Origin: Elymus sibiricus
Lineage: Eukaryota > Streptophyta > Magnoliopsida > Poales > Poaceae
Reading direction: 5' to 3'
DNA length: 64,000 nucleotides
NCBI GenBank assembly: GCA_039707655.1
Contig: CM077667.1
Coordinates: 543,658,222-543,722,221, forward strand
Made by a program: the position numbers and the translations under genes. The notes beneath the pieces were generated by a model. That model was not told the origin of the DNA and did no database searches. It was given only the letters and a program-made list of their open reading frames with translations. How positions within the stretch are numbered: the stretch's first letter is position 1; each line of letters opens with the position of its first letter. This document shows, in pieces, positions 47,489-57,541 of the stretch.

Positions 47489-48670
47489 ATGGATATGGAA
47501 CACGAAACACCAAAAAAATTAGTTGTACTTGCTGCTCATGGAGATGGGGAACCTCCTAAAACCCTCGATGTTTGTTATGTGGAAAATATTGGACACTACT
47601 TTGATAATCCCGAGAAAGCCCCATTCAACTTGATAATGGGAGTCACGTTGGATCAACGGGGATACTTTACGGATTATCGCTTGACTCAAAAAGGCTAACT
47701 CTTGTGGGATCAAATTGGAATGTTAAAATGGTATGCTTGGAATCTATGCTTGAGATATGATTATACTTGTTGCTCTAGGATGAAGGCTAGACACCTTCCC
47801 TTTTCTCGTGAATTTAATGATAATGAAACCTTGGCTTCTTATGCTAATGGTATTTATGATTACTATGATGTGGAAAAAATAGAAGAATTTGTTGCTTTTA
47901 TGGGTGCTTGTAAAATTAAATGTTTGTTTGAGGAGTATGAAAATTATGATGATGCTGTTTGCAGATCTGAAAATTTAGCTATACTTAAATATTGCTATGA
48001 GAATTATAAATATAATGCCGATATTAATGCTTTTATTGAGAAAGTCTCCGCTGTCCAAGAAGAGACTAATATGTTGCAGGAATCTATGGAAGAAGAAATT
48101 CCAGACATTGTGAGCCCACCAAATGAAAAAGATGAGGAGGAGAGCGAAGAACAAAGGGAGGAAGAGCGGACTAGCTACCCGTGCCCACCTTCTAATGAGA
48201 GTAACTCTTCAACTCATACATTGTTTAATTTCCCTTCGTGCTTACCGAAGGATGAATGCTATGATGATTGCTATGATCCCTTAGATTCTTTTGAAATATC
48301 CCTTTTTGATGAACTTGATGCTTGCTATGCTTGTGGCCATGGTGCCATTATGAATGATGCTTATGGAGATGAACTTGCTATAGTTCCTTATGTTAAATAT
48401 GAAATTGTTGCTATTGCACCCACACATGATAGTCCTATTATCTTTTTGAATTCTCCAAACTACACTATATCGGAGAAGTTTGCACTTATCAAGGATTATA
48501 TAGATGGGTTGCCTTTTACTGTTACACATGATGATTTTAATAATTATAATATGCATGTGCTTGCTGCTCCTACTTGCAATTATTATGAGGGAGGAACTAC
48601 ATCTCCACCTCTCTATGTTTCCAATACAATACAATTGCAAGAAACTGCCTATACTATGCATTGGCCTTAA
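47489..48670 (+). pseudogene. Orphan acidic protein of a non-autonomous Gypsy
   Basis: A 394-codon frame begins with MDMEHETPKKLVVLAAHGDG and is interrupted once, by an in-frame TAA at 47696-47698. It resumes in the same frame to TAA at 48668-48670. The product would be strongly acidic and rich in Asn, Asp, Glu and Tyr. It has a Glu-rich central stretch (about residues 200-235) and a C-terminal part with CYACGHGAIMNDAYGDELAIV and SEKFALIKDYIDGLPF. No Gag zinc knuckle, protease or polymerase motif is visible. I believe this is a protein characteristic of Triticeae retroelement families, of unknown function. It sits where Gag would be expected, about 95 bp after the primer-binding site. Confidence 0.7.
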
Positions 48671-49869
48671 TTTGATGTGCATGAATTGTTCTTTTATGAC
48701 ATGCCAATGCATAGGAAGAGAGTTAGACTTCGTCATTGCTTGAAATATGTTATTTTTTGCTCATTACTAAGTTACAAATCTTTGCAAATTAAAATTGGCT
48801 TTGATATACCTTGGGATCCGGGTGGATCGGTTGCATGAGCACTTTATGCCTAGCTTAATGGCTTTAAAGAAAGCGCTGCCTGGGAGACAACCCGGAAGTT
48901 TTAGAGAATCTTTTATTTCTGTTGAGTGCTTTTAAATAGTTTAAAAAAAATATAGAGGGGAACCTAAAACTTTTCAAAAAGGGAAGTGAAAGTAAGAAAG
49001 ACGAGCACCGTTGAAGTGGGGGAGCTCCTTGAACTTTGTTCATGCCCATGGAATCTTTGTGAATCTTGATTACAGAAACTTTTCAACAAAAATAATTATC
49101 CCCTTGTACAATTTCATTTTATTATAAAAATAATGTGCCAAGTAAGACTTTTGGGATGATTTGGTTGAAAGTTGCTTGATGCTGTTTGAAAACAGAAACT
49201 TTTGTGCCCAGTGCAGAATTTTTATAAAATCATCAGAGAGTCAAAAGCTTCTGAATGTTTTACACATAATTGATATACAAATTTCCCAGGTTGTCCTAAT
49301 TTTTCAGAATTTTTGGATTTACAGAAGTATGGTGAATGTTCAGATTACTACAGACTGTTCTGTTTTTGTCATATTCTGTTTTTGATTCATTATTTTGCTT
49401 GTTTTGATGAAACTATGGTTTGTATCGGAGGGTATGAACCATGGAGAAGTTAGAATACAGTAGGTATAATGCAAAAAAAAATATGAATGGGTTTGCAACA
49501 GTACTTAAAGTAGTGATTTGCTTTATTATACTAACGGATCTCACGAAGGTTTTGTTGAGTTTTGTGTGATTGAAGTTTTGAAGTTTTGGGTGAGACTACG
49601 ATGGATAAAGGAATAAGGAGAGGCAAGAGACTAAGCTTGGGGATGCTCAAGGCACCCCAAGGTAATATTCAAGGAAGACTCAACCGTCTAAGCTTGGGGA
49701 TGCCCCGGAAGGCATCCCCTCTTTCGTCTACAATCTATCGGTAATTTTACTCGGAGCTATATTTTTATTCGTCACATGATATGTGTTTTACTTGGAGCGT
49801 CGTGTGCTTTTTCTTTTTCTTTTAATAATGCACCATGCTGGTATGAGATAGTCCTTGGTTGAATTATAG

Positions 49870-50090
49870 AATGCTTCATGCACTTCATTTATATCTTTTG
49901 AGTATGTCTTTATAGAAGGCTTCATGTGCTTCACTTATATCTTTTGAAGTTTGGATGCCTGTTTCTCTTCATAGAAAAATCCGTTATTTGTAGAATGCTC
50001 TTGTGCTTCACTTATATTTGTTAGAGTGTGATCTTTTGTAGAAAGAATTAAACTCTCTTGCTTCACTTATATCTATTTAGAGAGTCAACA
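49870..50090. repeat. Degenerate tandem repeat, about 50-60 bp, four copies
   Basis: The repeated phrase is tagaatgct-tcatg-tgcttcacttatatcttttgag, seen at about 49870, 49912, 49995 and 50040 with increasing divergence. Confidence 0.6.
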
Positions 50091-50992
50091 GGAATTGGTC
50101 ATTCACATGGTTAGTCATAAAATCCTACATAAAACTTGTAGATCACTGAATATGATATGTTTGATTCCTTGCAATAGTTTTGCTATATGGAGATGGTAAT
50201 ATGTGGGAGGTACTAGTGAATGATTGTGTTTAGTAAGAATATTGGTGTTAAGGTTTGTGATTCCCGAAGCATGCACGTATGGTCTGTCGTTATGCTATGA
50301 AGTTGGAGCATGATTTATTTTTGATTGTCTCCTTTGTGTGGTGGTCGGGGGCGCGCGATGGTTAACTCCTACCAACCTCCTCCCTAGGGGCATGCGTAGT
50401 AGTACTTTGCTTCGAGGGCTATATAGACTTTTGCAATAAGTATGTGAGTTCTTTATGACTAATGTGTGTCCATGGATTATACGCACTCCTATCTTTTCAT
50501 AATTTGCTAGCCTCTTCGGTACCATGCCATGCCCTTTCTCACCTCGAGAGTTGGCGCAAACTTTGCCGGTGCATCCAAACCCCGTGGTATGATGCGCTCT
50601 ATCACACATAAGCCTCCTTATATCTTCCTCAAAACAGCCACCATACCAACCTATTATGGCATTTCCATAGCCATTCGGAGATATATTGCCATGCAACTTT
50701 CATCATCATCATATACATGACTTGAGCATTCATTTTCATATTGCCTTGCACGATCGTAAGATAGCTAGCATGATATTTTCATGGCTTGTCTTTTTTTTAT
50801 ATCTTTGCTACGCTAGATCATTCCACATCCTAGCACATTGTTAGAGGCATTCATATAGAGTCATCTTGTATAGCTTGTATCGAGTTGTAATATTGAGTTG
50901 TAAGTAAATAAAAGTGTGATGATCATCATTATTAGAGCATGCCCCAGTGAGGAAAGGATGATGGAGACTATGAATCCCCCACAAGTCGGGAT

Positions 50993-51118
50993 GAGACTCC
51001 AGACAAAAGAGAGAAAAAGAAAGAAAAAAAGAAAAAAAAGAAAAAAAAAGAAAAAGAAAAAAAAAGGAGAAAGAAAAAAAGAAATGAAAAAAAAGGAATA
51101 AAAGAGAGAAGGGGCAAT
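50993..51118 (+). repeat. Homopurine (A/G) tract
   Basis: About 120 bases almost wholly A and G (gagaaaaagaaagaaaaaaa style). The Lys-rich frame on the plus strand and Phe-rich frame on the minus strand are by-products. Confidence 0.9.
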
Positions 51119-51890
51119 GTTACTATCCTTTACCACACTTGTGCTTCAAAGTAGCACCATGTTTTTCATGTAGAGAGTCTCCTATGTTGTCACTTTCATA
51201 TACTAGTGGGAAATTTTCATTATAAAACTTGGCTTGTATATTCCGATGACGGGCTTCCTCAAATGCCCGAGGTCTTCATGAGCAAGCAAGTTGGATGCAC
51301 ACCCACTTAGTTTTATTTTGAGCTTTCATACACTTATAGCTCTTAGTACATCCGGTGCATGGCAATCCCTACTCCTCGCATTGATATCGATTGATGGGCA
51401 GCTCCATAGCCCGTCAATCCGCCAAGTTGATGCGAGACTTTCTACTTCTCCTTTTTCATTATTTGATACCTACCACCGCCCTCTATTTCACATAGTTCTA
51501 TATCCATGGCTCACGCTCATGTATTGCGTGAGAGTTGAAAATGTTGAAGCGCGTTACAAGTACGAACCAATTGCTTGGCTAAAACCGGGGTTGTACATGA
51601 TAAGGTATTTTTATGTTAAGAATATAGAGCATGACAGGACTATATGATTTTGTAGGGATAACTTTCATTATCATTGATATTTTGAAAAGACATGATTGTT
51701 TGTTGGGATGTCCGAGTATTGATGTATTTATGTCAAACTATAGACTATTGCTTTGAATCATTCGTATCTTAATATTCATGCCATGATTAGACATGTGATC
51801 AAGTTTTTGCTAGATAGCATTCCACATCAAAAATTATCTTTTTTATCATTTACCTACTCGAGGACGAGCAGGAATTAAGCTTGGGGATGC

Positions 51891-53368
51891 CGATATGTCT
51901 CCGTCGTATTTATAATTTTTGATTGTTTCATGCCAATATTGTACAACTTTCATATACTTTTGGCAACTTTTTATATTATTTTTGGGACTAACATATTGAT
52001 CCAGTGCCCAGTGCCAGTTCCTCTTTGTTGCATGTTTTTTGTTTCGCAGAATACCCATATCAAACGAAGTCTAAATGCAATAAAATTTTACGGAGATCAA
52101 TATTGGAATATATGTGATTTTTAGGAAGTGGAATCAACGCAAACGGGGCCCCCAGGTGCCCACATGGCACCTGGGCGCCCCCCCCCCCGGGGCGCACGGT
52201 GATGCCATGTGGGCACACCGTAAGTCGGTTGGGGGTATCCTTCTGGCGCAAGGAAGCTTATATCCGGAAAAAAATCGTGTTCAAATGTCAGCGCAATCGG
52301 AGTTACGGATCTCCGGTTATAAAGGAAACGGTGAAAGGCCGGAAAACAGAAAACGCGAAACAGAAGAGAACAGAGAGATAGATCCAATCTCGGAGGGGGA
52401 TCTCGCCCCTCCGCCGCCATGGAGGCCAAGAACCAGAGGGAGAACCCTCCTCCCATCTAGGGAGGAGGCCATGGAAGAAGGAGAAGAAGGGGGCTCGCTC
52501 CCCCTCTCTTCCGGTGGCGCCGGAGTGCCGCCGGGATAACGATCGTGACGGCGATCTACATCAACAACCTTGCTACCGTCAACACCAATAACAACACCTC
52601 TTCTCCCTGCTGTAATGTCTACTTAAACATGGTGCCTCAGGCTATATATTATTTTCCAATGATGTATGGCTATCCTATGATGTTATGGGTTGATTGATGA
52701 TCGTGATTGGTTTGAGTTGTATGTTTTATATTGGTGTGGTCCTATTGTGCCCTCTGTGTCGCGCAAGCGTGAGGGGTACCCGTTGTAGAGTTTGCAATAC
52801 GTTCATAATTCGCTTATAGTGGGTTGCGTGAGTGACTGAAACACAAACCCAAGTAATTGGGTTGTTGCGTATGGGATAAAGAGGACTTGTTACTTAATGC
52901 TATGGTTGGGTTTTACCTTAATGATCTTTAGTAGTTGCGGATGCTTGCTAGGGGTCCAATCATAAGTGCATATGATCCAAGTAGAGAAAGTATGTTAGCT
53001 CATGCCTCTCCCTCATATAGAATTGCAACAAGGATTACCGATCTAGTTATCGACTGCCTATGGACAAATCTTTATCTTGTGTTACAAAAGCTTTCTACTT
53101 TAGTACTAGCTTTTATTATCTTGCAATTTATTCGTTGTTTTATTCTTGCAAAGTACTTCTAGTTTTATTCTTGCAAACTATCTTATCACACCTACAAAAT
53201 AGTTTCATACTTGCTCTGGGTAAAGCGAACGTCATGTGCGCGTAGAGTTGTATCGGTGGTCGATAGAACTTGAAGGGTTCATTAATCCTACCTTTAGCTC
53301 CTCGTTGGGTTCGACACTCTTATTTATCGAAAAAGCTACAATTGATCCCATATACTTGCGGGTTATCA
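51891..53368 (+). repeat. 3' LTR of the TGATACGTC-type Gypsy
   Basis: Begins CGATATGTCTCCGTCGTATT (first base mutated from T) and ends CGGGTTATCA, followed by CATAC. Confidence 0.9.
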
Positions 53369-53373
53369 CATAC

Positions 53374-54564
53374 CCTTGTAGATCGCTAAGCGGAAGCGTT
53401 AAGAAACGCAGTTGATGTAGTCGAACGTCTTCGCGATCCAATCACGATCCGTCCCGTGAACTCCCGATCAAGTGCCGAACGGACGACACCGCCGCGTTCA
53501 ACACACGTACGGCTTGATGACGCCTTCACCTCCTCGATCCAGCGAGCGATGGTGAAGTAGTAGCTCGAGTCCTCCGGCAGCACGACGGCGTGGTGGAGGT
53601 GGTGGTGGAGAAATATCAGCAGAGCTTCGTTAAGCGCTACGGAGATGAGGGAGAACTACGAGGGAGAGGAGGGGCAGCGCCGTGGCGTGGAAGGGTGCGG
53701 CTGCCCTCTCTCTCCCTCTCTATATATAGGGGGAAGGGAGGGATGGAGGCGCCCCTAGGGTTTCCCCTAAGGGGGCGGCGGCAACAAGGGGGGCGGCGGC
53801 AACAAGGGGGGCGGCTAGGGTTTGGGTGCCCCCCCCCCTAGGCGCCTTGCCTCCCAAGTATAGGGGGCGACTGCCCTAGAGGGTGCGCCACCTCCCTGGC
53901 CGAGTGGGCTGCGGTGAGGGGAGGCGCCCAGCCCCTTGTGGGCTGGTGTGCCCCCTCCCCTGGCCCATGAGCCCCCCCCAACACTTGTCGGGGGCCCCCC
54001 GAAACCCTTTCGGTACTCCGTCGAAAACCCCGGTACCCACGGAACACTTTCAGACTCCGATACCCTTCGTCCTATATATCAATCTTCACCTCCGGACCAT
54101 TCCGAAGTTCCTCGTCACGTCCGGGATCTCATCCGGGACTCCGAACAACCTTCATTCATCAACATAATAACTCGACTATACTTATATCGTCACCAAACGT
54201 TAAATGTGTAGACCCTGCGGGTTCGAGAACTATGCATACATGACCGAGACACCTCCACGGTCAATAACCAATAGCGGGACCTGGATGTCCATATTGGTTC
54301 CTACATATTTTACGAAGATCTTTATCGGTCGAACCTCGATGTCAAGGATTCACTTAATCCCGTATGCAGTTCCCTTTGTCCATCGGTATGTTACTTGCCC
54401 GAGATTCGATCGTCGGTATCTCCATACCTAGTTCAATCTCGTTATCGGCAAGTCTCTTTACTCGTTCCGTAATACAAGATCCCGTAGCTAACTCCTTACT
54501 CACATTGCTTGAAGCTCATTGTGATGTTGTATTACCGAGTGGGCCCTGAGATACCAAACCATCA
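53374..54564 (-). repeat. Angela-like 5' LTR, proximal part
   Basis: Continues the LTR interrupted at 45870. It matches 15061-15400 (for example cgagaactatgcatacatgaccgag at 54220-54245) and the complement of the solo LTR. Homology ends at 54555-54564 (gggccctgagatacc then divergence), so roughly the first 450 bp of the LTR are missing. Confidence 0.82.
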
Positions 54565-55230
54565 AATTTCGAGAGAGATACCTAGAAACTACACCATAGG
54601 CCATAGCATGGTTGTCATATATAGTTAGAAACTGAGCACCTACCATCAAACCTGAAATTCAAGCTTTGTGTCATGTTCATTTAGTTTATATAATGGCCAT
54701 GTCCAAGTCATATGCAGAAGCGAAGTTAACTTTAGATAGCCGCAGAGTGGTGGCTAAGTGGTGTACAGAGATCTCATAGGAGTGAGATGCATTGGGAACA
54801 TGAGTTCAACTTTGAGTTGGATCGTGTCTTTAGCTTGCAAGCCAGACGGGCCTTTTCATACCTTGTTGATTACTGCTTGCCCTTCTGAAATAGTATGTCA
54901 GTGTTTTACAATAAGAGACACAGAATTCGATCCTTGCACTACATTATGTTATTTTCGGTGTTGGGCCTCCTCGGTGGTGAGACGGTATGACACAAAGGAG
55001 TGGGACATTTTGTTTTCGCATTGTCAACCTCACACACAAAGATGAAAGATCTCGAAGGAAAGGTGGCAGGGACGGGGGAGAGAAGGGGGTAGATTAGAAC
55101 TTAGCTGCATCACGCCACCGCATCAGCAAAACACGCTCCATACTATTCGTAAATTCCAGCTTGTTCCCTTCCTCACAATGTTGATTGTATATTTGCTTAA
55201 CATGTACTATATCTAAATAGTTAGTCCACA
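54565..55230. other. No recognisable feature
   Basis: Unassigned sequence at the truncated end of the Angela-like element. It contains a short tRNA-like phrase (gtggtggctaagtggt, 54748) that is too poor to call. Confidence 0.4.
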
Positions 55231-55419
55231 TTACATGTCATCTTCTTGAACGCGATCGACTGCATCCCATAGCTCGTTGGCGCGGACACCACACTCCATC
55301 AGGGGCTTCCAAACCCCAAAGTTCTCACGATCAAACCGTGGGTATGACGAACCGGGCACGGCAAGTACTTTAGCCGCACCGGACGCTTCCACGATCTCCT
55401 TGCTTTCTCCGTTCGACAT
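55231..55419 (-). pseudogene. Copia gag N-terminal fragment
   Basis: The minus-strand frame from an ATG at 55419 reads MSNGESKEIVEASG, then YPRFDRENFGVWKPLMECGV and RANELWDAV. This resembles the N-terminal 'Y..F..ENF..W...M' region of Copia Gag (DUF4219-like). It stops after 62 codons and nothing of the element follows. Confidence 0.55.
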
Positions 55420-56237
55420 GATCCTTCGAGTTCTTTCCGAGAATCATGACGAAAGACCAAAGCTCAAGATACCGATTGTTGGCTTCGGTCCCGAACATAC
55501 GAACGCCGACGAGTACTTTCCGTCGAGTTCCTGCTGGCCGATCCTTTGGCCAAGAGCAATAAGCACCTAGGCAAGCAGCTGGATCCGTGAGGAATCTCGA
55601 AAAAAATTCTACATGGCAAAGTTGCGCCTAATCCATAGCTTTCCAATGGTATATTACACGCCTCGTTCCGATAAACGGTTAAAAAATTGAAGTGAAAACA
55701 GTACCAAAAAAACACCGCGTGTAGTTTTTTCCGACGCGAACTTCACTTGTCTCTGTATTGCAGTACCTTTGCTACAGAAAGTGCAGTGCCCTCGCATTGA
55801 GCGTGCAGTTCGTAAGTGTGTGCAGAATAACTATTCTGCTAATATTAGCAGAATAGACGGGCTGTTTTTCCACTTTTTTTTCATCCACAGTAACTTTTTC
55901 GTCCGTCGCTGCGAACGCTGACTTGGACTCGCGTCTCTGCTATCTCTTCGTACGTCGCTCCTCTTCTCGCGTAGGATTCTAAGCCCGTTATGTGGCCCAA
56001 TGCCGTTATGGGCCAAGCGACGCGTGTGGGCTTACTGGTCCTTTGGGTGCGAAAAAATTAAGGATGGGATGGGGATAATCGAACACGCCTCCTCACCCTC
56101 GTCCATACCCTGGCAACAAGCGAAAAACAAAAGCGCACGCAATGGAGTCAAACCAATAACCTCATGCTGTATAGCAGCGTAGCCAACCAGAAGATCTAGC
56201 GACTAGTAGCATAAAATTTAAAGTAGTATGTACAGCC
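55420..56237. other. Unassigned repeat-like sequence
   Basis: Includes the phrases atggcaaagttgcgcc and ccaatggtatattacac...cgttccgataaacggtt, which look like dispersed Triticeae repeat DNA, and an 11-bp palindrome pair (ctattctgctaatattagcagaatag at 55831-55856). Minus-strand 56195-56120 has a tRNA B-box-like GGTTTGACTCC. No gene supported. Confidence 0.4.
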
Positions 56238-56880
56238 GCAGAACTGTTTATTTTTTCAACAATTATTGGGAAAAGATGTGAACAATTTTCCTTAAAATAT
56301 TTGAATAATGTTAGAAAATCGTGAATAAATTTGGAAATTTGAACAACTTTTAAAACCTAAACATTTTCTGGAAAACGTGACCAATTATTGAAAACATGAA
56401 TAAATTTTGAAATTTCAAATAATTATTGATTTTTTTATATATGATGAACAATTTCAAATATACATTGATTTTTTTTATATACTCTAAACAATTTTTAAAT
56501 ATGCATTGAACATTTTGTGATATATGTTGAGCAATATTTAAATATTTATTGAACAAATTTTAAATCTAAGTTGAACATTTTCGTAATATACGGTGAACAA
56601 TTTTTAGATACACATTGAACATAAATACGTTGAACAATATGTAAATTTACATTGAACATGTTGTGATATACGCTGAACAAATTTTGAATTGTAAACAAAA
56701 TTTTAAAAACATGAACATTTTTTAAAACAAGGACATTTTTTCAAAAATAGAAATATTTTATAAAATGCAAACAATTTAGGAAATTATGAACAATTTTTGA
56801 AAACGAGGACATTCTTTGGCATTCCGAACAATATTTTAAATTTTAGAACAACTATTTGAAAAAAGAAAAAAAAGAAACGT
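56238..56880. repeat. AT-rich degenerate array of 'ttgaacaattttta' monomers
   Basis: Loose repeats of about 25-35 bp built on ttgaacaattttt / gaacattttttaaa, with tatatatgatg spacers, about 15-20 copies. This low-complexity body is common in Triticeae intergenic DNA. Its right flank, with gtgggccggccca, is GC-rich. Confidence 0.6.
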
Positions 56881-57054
56881 AAATGGAAACAAAAACAAAA
56901 ACAAAAACAGCGACACCTACGTGGGCCGGCCCAACTAAGAGCGCCTTCAGCGAAGCCGCGGCGTTTTGATGCTACCCTTGATATGCGTTACTAGCCGATA
57001 GAAGCAAGATTATACATACACGCACTAGTGCAGAATCGGCCTATAGTGTCGGTT

Positions 57055-57236
57055 CGTAAGGGCCTTTAGTGCCGGTTCTCCAACCGGAACTAAAGGGTGG
57101 GGACTAAAGCCCCCCCCCCCCCCCCTAGTCCCGGTTCAACACGGCCCGGCACTAAAGGCCCACCACGTGGCACCTGCCGGCGCCGTGGGCTGGGGGACCT
57201 TTAGTTCCGGTTGGTAACACCAACCGGGACTAAAAG
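57055..57236. repeat. CACTA subterminal palindromes (left end)
   Basis: Units are gcctttagtgccggtt ... aaccggaactaaagg (57059-57095), a C run (57110-57125), gtcccggtt ... ggcactaaagg and acctttagttccggttgg ... ccaaccgggactaaaag (57197-57236). The core is CCCGG / CCGGGA or its G-for-C variant. Confidence 0.75.
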
Positions 57237-57541
57237 TATTTCATTCTTTTAATTTTAGTTTATTGTTCCTTTTAATCCTTTAGGGGTTTATGAATTAATT
57301 ATGGTTTATTTTTCCTTTTAATTTTGTGTTTTCCATTTAATTATTTTTCATTTCAAACATATATTACGCTACTACATACTGTACACGTTGTGCATATATA
57401 TATAAATATAATTTCTCGTAGAACCGATCATATATATATATATCATCGAATTTCTCGTACGACGACCATTCACATACATATATATATAATTTGGTATATA
57501 CAATTTCTCCTACAATTTGCGGATCATTACATATGCAGGCA
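57237..57541. other. 3' untranslated region of the CACTA gene
   Basis: AT-rich sequence with tatatata runs between the stop codon (57542) and the subterminal repeats. No clear polyadenylation signal was chosen. Confidence 0.4.

Larger units (their letters stand above)
48671..51890. other. Non-coding interior of the TGATACGTC-type Gypsy
   Basis: No recognisable pol. Contains twin aagcttggggatgc motifs (49633 and 49690, again just before the 3' LTR at 51878), a degenerate tandem array (49870-50090) and a homopurine tract (50993-51118). The last bases (ggaattaagcttggggatgc) are the presumed polypurine priming site. Confidence 0.6.
45871..53368 (+). mobile_element. TGATACGTC-type Gypsy (Sabrina/Athila-like), non-autonomous
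   Basis: Flanked by CATAC (45866-45870 and 53369-53373), within the Angela-like 5' LTR. LTRs are 1,495 and 1,478 bp and visibly more diverged than those of the Tat element (about 5-6 percent over the first 0.5 kb by eye), so it is an older insertion. The internal region has one orphan reading frame and about 3.2 kb of non-coding sequence. No protease, RT, RNase H or integrase was found on either strand. Confidence 0.85.
15061..54564 (-). mobile_element. Angela/WIS/BARE-like Copia element, heavily nested
   Basis: One minus-strand element can be reassembled from 15061-17425, 30692-31871, 43192-45870 and 53374-54564 (about 7.4 kb). Read on the minus strand the order is 5' LTR, primer-binding site, gag, protease, integrase, reverse transcriptase, RNase H, polypurine tract, 3' LTR, which is the Copia order. 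The interruptions are three independent insertions (17426-30686, 31872-43186 and 45871-53368), each with a matching 5-bp target duplication. Both outer LTR ends are missing: the 3' LTR is cut at 15061 and the 5' LTR at about 54555-54564. Confidence 0.85.

Noticed and set aside
50861..51136. Phe-rich and Lys-rich frames
   Set aside because: Direct consequence of the homopurine tract.
56120..56195. Possible tRNA gene or SINE head on the minus strand
   Set aside because: A B-box-like GGTTTGACTCC is present, but no cloverleaf or good A box could be built.
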